Positions 19,352 to 27,525 of a stretch of 54,818 nucleotides of DNA are shown piece by piece. The stretch is from Candidatus Blautia faecigallinarum. Lineage in GTDB: Bacteria; Bacillota; Clostridia; Lachnospirales; Lachnospiraceae. The stretch spans positions 1 to 54,818 of the forward strand of contig DXBU01000099.1 of NCBI GenBank assembly GCA_019116385.1. The letters run 5' to 3'. The stretch's first letter is position 1, and each line of letters begins with the position of its first letter. The notes under the pieces were generated by a model, which saw only the letters and a list, made by a program, of their open reading frames with translations, was not told the DNA's origin and did not search any database. Position numbers and translations under genes: made by a program.

Positions 19352-20755
19352 TTAATATGCGTTTTTATTTATGAAGCCTTTAAAAAAGGTCAGAAATAAA
19401 ATCTTGATATCGAAGCCGATGCTCCAGTTTTCAATGTAATACAGGTCGCAGTCGATCCTCTTTCTGATGGAGGTATCCCCTCGGTAGCCATTGACCTGGG
19501 CCCATCCGGTAAGTCCCGGACGCACCTGATGCTTGACCATATATCTGGGGATCTCTTCCCGGAATTTCTCCACAAAAAACGGTCTCTCCGGCCGCGGTCC
19601 CACCAAACTCATATCCCCTTTTAAAATGTTGAAAAGCTGGGGGAGCTCATCCAGGCTGGTCCGCCGCATGAATTTTCCTATTCCGGTGACTCTTGGGTCG
19701 TTCTTCACCGTCCAGGCCTTCTTTTCCTCTGACTCCGGCTGCAGCTCCATGGAGCGAAACTTGTACATCCGGAAAGTTTTGTTGTGAAGGCCGACCCGCT
19801 CCTGCTTATAGATCAGCGGGCCGGGAGAAGTCAGCTTGATCAGTATGCACAGGACCAGCATTACCGGGGAAGAAACGATAATGCCTGCTATGGAGCCCAC
19901 AATGTCCATACACCTTTTTACCATTGCGTTAAATGTATTGCTTAAAGGGACATACCGGATGTTGATAACGGGAAGACCCAGTATATCCTCTGTATATGGC
20001 TTGGTTGGTATAATTTTATTATAATCGGGAATAAACTTTGTGTGTACTCCTGACTTCTCGCATAATGCAACGATCTCTTCCAGGCGGTAGTATTCGCTGA
20101 GTCCCAAAGTGATGGCGATCTCGTCCAAACGGCTGCTGGGAAGGATAACCATCAGGTTGGCGATCCTGCCGATCACCTTGACGCCTTTGTACATGGTTCC
20201 CGCAGGGACATTGTCATCCAGGATCCCCCGGATCACGTAGCCCCACTGGGGGTTTAGAAGGATACGGTCAATGTACTCTTCTGTGGCACGGCTGTATCCC
20301 ACCAGGATCATCTGCTTCTGGTTCAGCCCTCTTTTGCGCATGTCCTGCAAAAGATAAAAGATCAGCATGCGGACGCCCCAACCTGCACAGATATTGAGGA
20401 TATAAAAAATTACGATGGTAAGACGGGAAAAATCCCCCTCATTGATCATCTGAAGGAATGATAAAATGAGAAGGAAACCCAGCGTATTTGCCTTGATGAT
20501 ATTTGCCAGCACAAGGCGTTTCCCCTGCATGCGCATGGGAGTATATAAGGTAAATGCCTGATACAAAAGAAGATAGCCCGGCACAACAATGATCAAAAGC
20601 CCCATGTACTGCTGAAAGCTCAGGGCTCTGACCGCACTGCCGGAAAATGGTCCTACGAATCGGATCGCCCATGCCCCAAGATAGGATAAAGCGATCACAA
20701 CAGCATCGATCAGCATATGGAGACGACTGAAGTTCTTTTGATTGTCTATGATCAA
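19352..20755 (-). CDS. polyprenyl-phosphate sugar-1-phosphate transferase (WbaP/CpsE-like)
   Basis: 467 residues. It initiates a repeat unit or primer by moving a sugar-1-phosphate from a nucleotide sugar to undecaprenyl phosphate. The N-terminal half has about four membrane helices and a CoA-binding-like domain (MILVGYSRATEEYIDRILL). The C-terminal catalytic domain is typical: KRCMDIVGSIAG, VGLHNKTFRMYKFRSM, RRTSLDELPQLFNILKGDMS, VGPRPERPFF and RPGLTGWAQVNGYRG. A TTG start at 20755 is favoured because GAGGTGA lies seven bases upstream. A promoter in a dyad precedes it, and it probably forms a two-gene unit with the LCP gene. The sugar cannot be read from sequence. Confidence 0.92.
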   Translation of the reverse strand: MIIDNQKNFSRLHMLIDAVVIALSYLGAWAIRFVGPFSGSAVRALSFQQYMGLLIIVVPGYLLLYQAFTLYTPMRMQGKRLVLANIIKANTLGFLLILSFLQMINEGDFSRLTIVIFYILNICAGWGVRMLIFYLLQDMRKRGLNQKQMILVGYSRATEEYIDRILLNPQWGYVIRGILDDNVPAGTMYKGVKVIGRIANLMVILPSSRLDEIAITLGLSEYYRLEEIVALCEKSGVHTKFIPDYNKIIPTKPYTEDILGLPVINIRYVPLSNTFNAMVKRCMDIVGSIAGIIVSSPVMLVLCILIKLTSPGPLIYKQERVGLHNKTFRMYKFRSMELQPESEEKKAWTVKNDPRVTGIGKFMRRTSLDELPQLFNILKGDMSLVGPRPERPFFVEKFREEIPRYMVKHQVRPGLTGWAQVNGYRGDTSIRKRIDCDLYYIENWSIGFDIKILFLTFFKGFINKNAY

Positions 20756-20778
20756 ACTCTGTCACCTCAATCCAATTC

Positions 20779-20817
20779 ATTGCATTTATATTATACTAGA
20801 AAATACAGAAATGCAAT
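20779..20817 (-). promoter_or_regulatory. promoter of the sugar-transferase gene within an inverted repeat
   Basis: On the minus strand ATTGCA (20817-20812), a 16-nt spacer and TATAAT (20795-20790). ATTGCATTT (20779-20787) and AAATGCAAT (20809-20817) are perfect 9-bp inverted arms framing the promoter, as at carAB. Confidence 0.6.
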
Positions 20818-20871
20818 AAAATCTTAACATGGATTTTATAAAAATTCTGTGAACCCGCGCTTTTTTACCAA

Positions 20872-21828
20872 TTATCCCCGGAAACGGCGCAGGATATTCC
20901 CCCATAATTCCACCTGGATCCTTCCGTAATGGTGCAGTCTTTTAAAGGAAAAGGGCACTTTTTTTCCCTTTTTGCTGATCTGGAAACCGTTTTTTATGCC
21001 TGCCAGATACTCCCTTCCCATGCCCTTGGCTGCAAAAAACAGGAACTTTATGCCAAATCCCGCTCCCAGAAAGGGCAGATTTAAAAGGATCTGTAAAAAG
21101 GGCATGTTTTTGTAAATAAGATACACATTATTCCTGGAGGAATACCGGGTCTTAAACTGGTTGTACCGGGAACCGGTGGTGCCGCTTCCCACATGATACA
21201 CTTTCGCCTTAGGTGCGTACCAGTTCTCATACCCGTAGATCCTGGCCCGGTATCCAATGTCCATATCTTCCAGATAGGCAAAATGCTCCTCGTCAAAATT
21301 GCCGATCCGCTCAAAAAGCTTTCTCCTATAAATGGCCGCTCCGGCGCAGGAGGCAAAGATCCGCTCTTCCTCCTCATAGGCATCTATGGGTTTTCCCTTG
21401 CCCCTGGCAAAAGCCCAGCCCAGGGCGCAATAATAATTTCCCGCATCGTCCAGCCGCTCCCGGTCATAAAACTGGATCATCTTTGCGGCACAGGAAAAGG
21501 CTTTGGGATGCCGTTTCATGGCTGCGGTCATTTCCTCCAGAAAATTTTCTTCCACTTCTATGTCATTGTTTAAAAGGACCACGTACTTGGCCCGGGACCT
21601 GCCTATCCCTTCATTTACTGCCCGGCAGAAGCCGAAATTTTCCGGCAATTCCACTATATGGACCCAGGGGAAATTTTCCGCCGCGTAGGTACAGCTTCCA
21701 TCCGAGGAGCCATTGTCCACCAGGATCACTTCATAGCTAGTTATAGTCTGCCGTTCCAGGCTTCCTAACACACCGTCCAAAAACACGATCCCGTTAAAAT
21801 TGGGGATCACAACTGATACTTCCAGCAT
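20872..21828 (-). CDS. GT2 glycosyltransferase (rhamnosyl/galactosyl-type)
   Basis: 318 residues. Family 2 GT-A fold: EVSVVIPNFNGIVFLDGVLG, the donor-site VDNGSSDGS and LNNDIEV (DxD equivalent), and the acceptor-side FLEDMDIGYRARIYGYE-type motif with catalytic Asp/Glu. The C-terminal region is basic with a hydrophobic patch (LLNLPFLGAGFGIKFLFFAA), suggesting membrane association. It resembles WbbL-like rhamnosyltransferases that add the first rhamnose to a lipid-linked sugar; that role would fit beside the WbaP-type enzyme but is inferred. It starts nine bases after the larger GT2 gene and is co-transcribed with it. Confidence 0.87.
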   Translation of the reverse strand: MLEVSVVIPNFNGIVFLDGVLGSLERQTITSYEVILVDNGSSDGSCTYAAENFPWVHIVELPENFGFCRAVNEGIGRSRAKYVVLLNNDIEVEENFLEEMTAAMKRHPKAFSCAAKMIQFYDRERLDDAGNYYCALGWAFARGKGKPIDAYEEEERIFASCAGAAIYRRKLFERIGNFDEEHFAYLEDMDIGYRARIYGYENWYAPKAKVYHVGSGTTGSRYNQFKTRYSSRNNVYLIYKNMPFLQILLNLPFLGAGFGIKFLFFAAKGMGREYLAGIKNGFQISKKGKKVPFSFKRLHHYGRIQVELWGNILRRFRG

Positions 21829-21837
21829 CGCTACTCC

Positions 21838-23697
21838 TTATCTTTTCTTTCCCATGCCAGGAAGAGGCTTTAGGGAATAGTTCCATTTGGTAAGGGAAAG
21901 ATTTTTATTATAATATGGATCTCCTTTTTTCAGGATATCCAGCCAGTGACAGCGCATATATTCGATCTCGGTTTGGAAACGCCGCATTTTCGCCTCACTG
22001 TCCTCTGCTCCCCTGGTCTTGGATTCCATATGGTAAAGACGGGCATAGGGATCGTATACGATCAGGTACCCTTCCCTGCGCACCTTCAGACAAAGATCCA
22101 CATCATTGAAGGCCACCGCCAGTTCCTCGGTAAAGCCCTTTACCTTTTGGAAAACACTGCGTTTTATCATCATACAGGCCGCTGTCACGGCACTCATATC
22201 CTGGAGGAGGGAAGCCTTGTGCAGATAGCCCGACCGTTCTGCCGGCATATCCACAAACATATGTCCCGCGATGCCCCCGATCCCGATCACACAGCCTGCA
22301 TGCTGGATGGTGTTGTCCGGATAGATCAGCTTGGCCCCTGCCGCCCCTACTTCTTCCCGCTGGCATACGCCCAGCATTTCCTCCATCCAATCCGGGGTGA
22401 TCACCTGGATATCGTTGTTCAGAAAGAGCAGATACTCTCCCCGGGCTTTCCGGGCTCCGAAATTGTTAATGGCGGAATAATTAAATTCTTTTTTCCAATT
22501 GAAGATCCGTATATTCTCCTCCCTGGACAATTCCTTATAATAAGAGAAAATCTCCTTGGTGGTACTGTTATTCTCTATGATAAGGATCTCCAAGTTTTTA
22601 TAAGTAGTGTTCTCTTTCAAGGAACGGATACAGCTGCGCAGGGTCTCTGTCTCATCCTTATTGGGGATGATCACCGATACCAGAGGGGAACCCTGTACCG
22701 GATACTTGACCCGGAAAAAGCCGTAATCCGGCGTATGGCTCACAGTCCCCTGTACCTGCATCCGGGCCAGATGGGCTTCGATGGCCCGCTTGCCCGCATC
22801 GTAGGCGTACATTTTGCTTGCAGGATTGTCTGCGGTGGATTCCCTATGGGTCCTCCAGTGGTACAAAATTTCCGGCACATGGGCGATCTCCCGCGCCTGT
22901 TCGGTGCAGCGGAAGATCAGGTCATGGTCCTGGGCTCCGTCAAATTCTTTTCGAAAACCGCCTGTTTGGGCAAGGATGCTGCGCCTTACCACAAAAAAAT
23001 GGCAGATATAGTTATTGGAGCGCAGAAGATCCAAGTTGAAATCCGGCTTGAAGTGAGGCTGGAAATGCTCGGACAGATCTGCCGTTACCTTGTCCTCATC
23101 GGTATAGACCACATCCACATCCTTTGTTTCGTTGATGGCTTTTACCACCTCATAAAGGGCGTTGGGGGCCAAAAGGTCGTCGTGGTCTAAAAGCCCTACA
23201 AATTCTCCCTGGGCCATGGCAAAGGCCGCATTGGTGTTTTCTGAGATCCCCAGATTTTCTTTCAGATCCATCCAGCGTATCCGGGGATCCTTTTTTGCGT
23301 ACTCTCTAAGGATCTTCCCCATCTCTTCTTCGCCGGGACTGGCGTTGGCAATGCAAAGCTCCCAGTTTCCATAGGTCTGGGTTCTCACAGAATCCAGCAT
23401 CTGCCTCAGAAAGACTCCCGGCGTCTTATATGCCGGGACAGCGATGCTGATCAGGGGACTTTGGGAAAATTTCTGTTTTCTTTGCTTTTCCAGAGTCTGT
23501 TCATCGGGTACATAGGCTTCGTACCAGGGACCGTAGGGGATCTCCTCCGGTTCAAACCGCTCGTGAAGGCGGATCCAGAATTCCTTCGGCCCATAGTGCT
23601 TCAGATAGCGGAAACCTTTCTGAAGGGTATAGGGGGAAAGCTTCTTTAGCATTCGTCCCCATTGGATCCTGCCTGCCGTATTTTTTTCTTTTCCCAT
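21838..23697 (-). CDS. tandem-domain GT2 glycosyltransferase
   Basis: About 619 residues from the ATG at 23697. The upstream ATG (23724) is rejected because the promoter at 23737-23765 would leave almost no leader and there is no RBS, whereas AGGGGAGG precedes 23697. Two GT-A domains are present. The first has SIAVPAYKTPGVFLRQMLDS and LLDHDDLLAPNALYE. The second has VSVIIPNKDETETLRSCIRS and LFLNNDIQVITPDWMEEML. This build recurs in the two larger enzymes at 27526 and 29970, so the three are paralogues. Such dual-domain enzymes typically add two alternating linkages in cytoplasmic polysaccharide chain growth. Donor probably dTDP-rhamnose, inferred from context. Confidence 0.88.
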   Translation of the reverse strand: MGKEKNTAGRIQWGRMLKKLSPYTLQKGFRYLKHYGPKEFWIRLHERFEPEEIPYGPWYEAYVPDEQTLEKQRKQKFSQSPLISIAVPAYKTPGVFLRQMLDSVRTQTYGNWELCIANASPGEEEMGKILREYAKKDPRIRWMDLKENLGISENTNAAFAMAQGEFVGLLDHDDLLAPNALYEVVKAINETKDVDVVYTDEDKVTADLSEHFQPHFKPDFNLDLLRSNNYICHFFVVRRSILAQTGGFRKEFDGAQDHDLIFRCTEQAREIAHVPEILYHWRTHRESTADNPASKMYAYDAGKRAIEAHLARMQVQGTVSHTPDYGFFRVKYPVQGSPLVSVIIPNKDETETLRSCIRSLKENTTYKNLEILIIENNSTTKEIFSYYKELSREENIRIFNWKKEFNYSAINNFGARKARGEYLLFLNNDIQVITPDWMEEMLGVCQREEVGAAGAKLIYPDNTIQHAGCVIGIGGIAGHMFVDMPAERSGYLHKASLLQDMSAVTAACMMIKRSVFQKVKGFTEELAVAFNDVDLCLKVRREGYLIVYDPYARLYHMESKTRGAEDSEAKMRRFQTEIEYMRCHWLDILKKGDPYYNKNLSLTKWNYSLKPLPGMGKKR

Positions 23698-23736
23698 GGT
23701 TTTCTTTTCCTCCCCTGCATCCATTGTCTATTGGAA

Positions 23737-23765
23737 ATGATACCATACCCTTTTCCATGAGGCAA
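23737..23765 (-). promoter_or_regulatory. promoter of the GT2 pair
   Basis: On the minus strand TTGCCT (23765-23760), a 17-nt spacer and TATCAT (23742-23737), about 33 nt before the chosen start of the tandem-domain GT2. Confidence 0.65.
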
Positions 23766-23766
23766 G

Positions 23767-23783
23767 TTATTGGGCACCAATAA
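23767..23783. promoter_or_regulatory. operator-like dyad between divergent promoters
   Basis: TTATTGG-GCA-CCAATAA is a perfect 7-3-7 inverted repeat adjoining the minus-strand -35 and lying 19 bp from the plus-strand -35, so one regulator could control both directions. Confidence 0.5.
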
Positions 23784-23801
23784 TATTTTTTCCTAATTTT
23801 T

Positions 23802-23831
23802 TTGCAAGAATAGGAAAGAATGTGATATACT
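23802..23831 (+). promoter_or_regulatory. promoter of the DacF-like gene
   Basis: TTGCAA (23802-23807), an 18-nt spacer and TATACT (23826-23831), about 70 bp before the start codon. Confidence 0.65.
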
Positions 23832-23904
23832 ACAGATATTCCATGTCAAAAAATGTCGAAAGGTACAGATTTGACCATACAAAACACAGGAGATAAGACA
23901 AATT

Positions 23905-25149
23905 ATGAAAAAAAAGAAAATTTTAGCGGGACTTCTGGTATTTTCCCTTTCCCTTTCTTTGTTTTTTCAGACAGGGGTCTCTGCAGCAGAAGATACCCAA
24001 GCAGCCCAGGAAAATGCTATCACCACAAACGTTTCCGGCTGGCCTAAGGGACCGGAAATTTCTTCCACAGCGGCTGTGGTGATGGAGGAGTCCACCAACA
24101 CGCTTCTTTATGCAAAAAATATGAACCAGACCTTATATCCCGCTGCTGCTGTAAAGATCATGACCATCCTCGTGTGCCTGGAAAACAGCAGCCTTGAGGA
24201 TTCCGTCACCATGACAGAGACCGGCGTTTCCGGCGTCACAGACGGAGGGGCCAATATTTCCGTCCAGCTGGATGAGGTGATGACCATGGAGCAGTGTCTT
24301 TACGCCATTATGCTGGTTTCCGCCAACGATATCGCCCTGCAGGTAGCAGAGCATGTGGGCGGCTCCATCCAGGGCTTCGTGGATCTGATGAACCAGAAAG
24401 CCCAGAGCCTGGGATGCAAAAACACCCTCTTTACCAATCCCACCGGCCTTCCGGATGAGGCCCAGCACATCACGGCCTACGATATGGCCCTGATCATGAA
24501 GGCGGCTATGGCTAATGAGCAATTCCGCACCATTGCCTCCGCCTCCTCCTACACCATCTCCGCCACCAATATGTCCGAGGGAGAGCGGGCGCTGACCAAC
24601 AATTTCCCCCTTCTGGACGCTGCCGGAGAAAAATATTATGAAGGCTGTTTAGGAGGCAAGGAAGGCGCTACCTCCGCTTCCGGAAGCACTCTGGTATGCG
24701 CGGCCCAGCGAAACGGCATGACCCTTATCGCAGTGATCCTCCAGGGAGATTCCGAAACTACCGACGACGAAGCCATCACCCTTTTGGACTATGGCTTTAA
24801 CAACTTCCAGAAGCTCTCCCTTGGAGAAACGGACATCAACCTGATCTCCGGCGGCACAGTGGTCATCCCGGCCAAGGCAACCCAGGCAGACGTGAAGGTT
24901 TCTGACAGCGAAGGAGAAAAGGGGATCCAGCGCCAGTATCTGTACCGGGGCATCCAGGTAGGCACCGCCCTTCTGGAAGACGTCCAGGCCGAAGATACCG
25001 CCGCCATCACCGAAGGAGAAGAAAATCTCCAGGCTGCCTACGACTTTACTGCAGAAAAATCCCAGGTTCCCTATTATGTGATCATAGGCACTGGTGTAAT
25101 CCTATTTATCCTGCTGCTTGTACTCATGATAAAAGTGATCCGCAGTTAA
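23905..25149 (+). CDS. DacF-like D-Ala-D-Ala carboxypeptidase homologue lacking the catalytic Ser
   Basis: 414 residues, the only plus-strand gene in the polysaccharide locus. It has a Sec signal (MKKKKILAGLLVFSLSLSLF...VSAAE), a penicillin-binding transpeptidase-like domain, a C-terminal PBP5-like beta domain and a final transmembrane helix with a short tail. It is a clear paralogue of the protein at 38259, but the SxxK motif reads PAAAVK where the paralogue has PASITK: the codon is GCT, so Ser is Ala. KTG reads KEG (GGKEGAT) where the paralogue has KSG. SxN (VSANDIA) is kept. It should be unable to acylate and is probably a non-catalytic binding or regulatory protein. The frame is intact with its own promoter and terminator, so it is not a decayed gene. 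Confidence 0.92.
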   Translation: MKKKKILAGLLVFSLSLSLFFQTGVSAAEDTQAAQENAITTNVSGWPKGPEISSTAAVVMEESTNTLLYAKNMNQTLYPAAAVKIMTILVCLENSSLEDSVTMTETGVSGVTDGGANISVQLDEVMTMEQCLYAIMLVSANDIALQVAEHVGGSIQGFVDLMNQKAQSLGCKNTLFTNPTGLPDEAQHITAYDMALIMKAAMANEQFRTIASASSYTISATNMSEGERALTNNFPLLDAAGEKYYEGCLGGKEGATSASGSTLVCAAQRNGMTLIAVILQGDSETTDDEAITLLDYGFNNFQKLSLGETDINLISGGTVVIPAKATQADVKVSDSEGEKGIQRQYLYRGIQVGTALLEDVQAEDTAAITEGEENLQAAYDFTAEKSQVPYYVIIGTGVILFILLLVLMIKVIRS

Positions 25150-25162
25150 GAAAAAATAAAAC

Positions 25163-25212
25163 GCCCTGTCTTTTCACACTTTCTATGAGCAGTGAAAAGC
25201 CAGGGCTTTTTC
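25163..25212. terminator. convergent terminator
   Basis: GCCCTG...TTTTCAC (25163-25177) pairs with GTGAAAA...CAGGGC (25192-25206) across a 2-nt internal mismatch, followed by TTTTTC on the plus strand. It separates the DacF-like gene from the 3' end of the large minus-strand operon. Confidence 0.85.
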
Positions 25213-25225
25213 TTGTTTTTTTCAT

Positions 25226-26656
25226 TTATCGATAGTGGGGAAGGATCACCAGAAAATAGGTAAGGATCCCCCCAAGACTCCACAGCACAGCTGCTCCCCG
25301 GTAAAACCACTGGCGGAGCGCTTCTTTTTTTACCAGTCTTTCCAGAAGCTTGGCATACCCGCAGACCACAAAATACATCAGCGGATAGACCGCAGAAATG
25401 ATGTACCGGCCCTGGGCCTGGTTGTCATTGTTGTAGGCATAGCTGACAAAAAGGACCACCGGGGTGATAAGAGCTGCCGCCATAGCCAAATTGAACAAGC
25501 CCTTTTTGCTCCATTCCTTCTGGGTCCGGACCGTCTTTACCTTCACCCGTGTGCTTCCCGCCAGGGATCTCTCTACCGTTACCGTTCGTTTTTTCCAGTA
25601 AAATTCCCGGTACATCAGGATCGTCCCTGCGCATCCCACCAGAAGAAACAGCAGGTACCCTTTGCTTACTGTTTCGTTCATATACACGTCAAAAGTCCCA
25701 AACACGCCCACAAAGCTTACCAGCACCGTCATTAGCCAGTTGTGCCGCCAGCCCGGATTCTGATACAGGAGAAAATCCTTCACCTTCCAGCCCTGAAGGG
25801 CAGGCGTAAGATGCTCGGAAGGTTTATAGCCGGGCTTTGCATACTTTTCCGCACAAAGGGTGCTGGCGTTTCTTCCCAGGATATCTCCGTCATAAAGGAA
25901 ATAATTTCGGATAAACCACCAGCCCGCCAGCACAAAGGTGATCCCTGCGATCACGGCTCCTCTGGAAAACAAAAATTTCCATCTTTCCCCGGCGCGTTTC
26001 TCACCGCAGAAAAGCACAGTGAAGCAGAAAAAGAAAAAGCTCCACAAGATCCACCCGTAGGCATTGTAGTAGGATAAAAAGCACACGGCCATGCCCGCAG
26101 CCAGCAGTATACAATTTTTCCAGGTCCAGCCTTCATCCAGATACCGGACCCAGGCATAAAGGATCATGGCCGCTGCCAAAAGGGCCAGGGAATCTGTGTT
26201 CACATAAGTCCCTAAAAACAGAAATCCCGGCAGGAACACCACCAGGCAGGAGAACAGAAGCGCTTTTTCCCGGTCAAATAAGCGTTTTCCTGTCTGCACC
26301 ACCAGCCAGGCTGCTCCGGTGATAAAAAGCACATCCGCCATCCGGGCCGCATGGAGCAGCACCGGCTCCGCTGTGGAAAAAAGGCCTGCAATAGTCATAA
26401 AAACTGCAGAGACCATATAGGAAAGGATGGGATAAAAGGCATAGGAGATCCCCCAGGTTTTGTTCAGGATCTCCGGTTCCTCTCCCCGGGGCAGGGTTCC
26501 CGGATGTTCATAAAGGTATTTTGCCACATCGTACCGCATGGATTCATCCGGGCCTCCCGGCCGTCCTGTGGTCAGAGACCAGGCAAGGACCACTGCAAAT
26601 ACCAGGGCCACCACCAGCCACTCTATGGTTTTTTCACTTCTTAAAAACTTTTTCAT
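25226..26656 (-). CDS. polytopic membrane protein, GT-C glycosyltransferase-like
   Basis: 476 residues with about eleven hydrophobic helices. After the first helix there is an extracytoplasmic loop with an acidic pair (GRPGGPDESMRYDVAKYL), the position of the catalytic Asp/Glu in GT-C enzymes such as ArnT/PMT (GT39) and the DUF2142 group. Further features are TYVNTDSLALLAAAM and a large loop containing RNYFLYDGDILGRN. GT-C enzymes use polyprenyl-phosphate sugars on the outer membrane face. This is the last gene of the operon, seven bases after rfbD. Because the operon also encodes a GtrB-like enzyme that makes polyprenyl-phosphate sugar, this protein is the natural candidate for the final transfer. 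Family assignment is by architecture only. Confidence 0.75.
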   Translation of the reverse strand: MKKFLRSEKTIEWLVVALVFAVVLAWSLTTGRPGGPDESMRYDVAKYLYEHPGTLPRGEEPEILNKTWGISYAFYPILSYMVSAVFMTIAGLFSTAEPVLLHAARMADVLFITGAAWLVVQTGKRLFDREKALLFSCLVVFLPGFLFLGTYVNTDSLALLAAAMILYAWVRYLDEGWTWKNCILLAAGMAVCFLSYYNAYGWILWSFFFFCFTVLFCGEKRAGERWKFLFSRGAVIAGITFVLAGWWFIRNYFLYDGDILGRNASTLCAEKYAKPGYKPSEHLTPALQGWKVKDFLLYQNPGWRHNWLMTVLVSFVGVFGTFDVYMNETVSKGYLLFLLVGCAGTILMYREFYWKKRTVTVERSLAGSTRVKVKTVRTQKEWSKKGLFNLAMAAALITPVVLFVSYAYNNDNQAQGRYIISAVYPLMYFVVCGYAKLLERLVKKEALRQWFYRGAAVLWSLGGILTYFLVILPHYR

Positions 26657-26663
26657 CCCTATC

Positions 26664-27506
26664 TTACAAAATCTCCTTCAAATAACGGGAAAGGGCGTCC
26701 TCCCAGGAGGGAAGAGGCTCAAATCCCATTTCCTTTAATTTGTCCTTGTTCATGCGGCTGTTATGAGGGCGTTTTGCTTTAGTCGGGTATTCCTCGCTGG
26801 AAACAGGGAGCACCTTTACCTCCCTATTGGCCTGGCGGAAAATCTCTTTGGCAAACTCATACCAGGAGCACAGCCCCTCATTGGTAGCATGATAACGTCC
26901 GTATTTGTCCGTTTCCAGCATATCCACCAAAAGGCGGGCCAGGTCGTAAGTATAGGTAGGAGAGCCCACCTGGTCGTCCACCACGGTAAGGGTATCGTGG
27001 GTTTCAGAAAGGCGGAGCATGGTCTTGATAAAGTTCTTTCCGTTTATGCCGAATACCCAGGCGATCCGGACAATGTAGTACGCCTCCAGATATTTTTCCA
27101 CCGCCAGCTCACCCTCGTATTTTGTCTGGCCGTATACGTTAAGGGGATGGCGCTCGTCATCCGGCTCCCAGGGTCTGGTACCCGTGCCGTCAAAAACATA
27201 GTCGGTGCTCAGATAGATCATAGGGGCGGAAAGCTCCCTGCACATCCGGGCAATGTTTTCTGTTCCCAGGGCATTCACTTTCCGGCAGATCTCTTCCTTA
27301 TCCTCCGCGTCGTCCACGGCAGTCCATGCGGCGCAGTGGACGACCTTGTCCGGGTGCACTTCTCTCATCACCCGTTCCACCGCTTCTCTGTCTGTGATAT
27401 CCATCTCCTCCACATCCACGCCGATGCCTTCATAACCTCTTTTGGCAAGCTCATTCATCACATCGTGTCCAAGCTGGCCTTTTACTCCTGTCACCAAAAC
27501 TCGCAT
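26664..27506 (-). CDS. rfbD: dTDP-4-dehydrorhamnose reductase
   Basis: 280 residues. It reduces dTDP-4-keto-L-rhamnose to dTDP-L-rhamnose with NAD(P)H, the last step of the pathway. It is a short-chain dehydrogenase with N-terminal VTGVKGQLGHDVMNEL (Rossmann glycine motif), the family-typical DITDREAV and VVHCAAWTAVDDAED, and the catalytic Ser/Thr-Tyr-Lys set in LSTDYVFDGTG and YGQTKYEGE. C-terminal RPHNSRMNKDKL is also characteristic. It is separated from the other rml genes: rfbB heads the operon, rfbA and rfbC are mid-operon, and rfbD is near the end. Confidence 0.96.
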   Translation of the reverse strand: MRVLVTGVKGQLGHDVMNELAKRGYEGIGVDVEEMDITDREAVERVMREVHPDKVVHCAAWTAVDDAEDKEEICRKVNALGTENIARMCRELSAPMIYLSTDYVFDGTGTRPWEPDDERHPLNVYGQTKYEGELAVEKYLEAYYIVRIAWVFGINGKNFIKTMLRLSETHDTLTVVDDQVGSPTYTYDLARLLVDMLETDKYGRYHATNEGLCSWYEFAKEIFRQANREVKVLPVSSEEYPTKAKRPHNSRMNKDKLKEMGFEPLPSWEDALSRYLKEIL

Positions 27507-27525
27507 CTTTCTTCCTCCCTTTTTC

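Noticed and set aside
21946..23190. 414-codon plus-strand open frame
   Set aside because: Antisense to the tandem GT2 gene; composition mirrors the complementary codons and it has no RBS.
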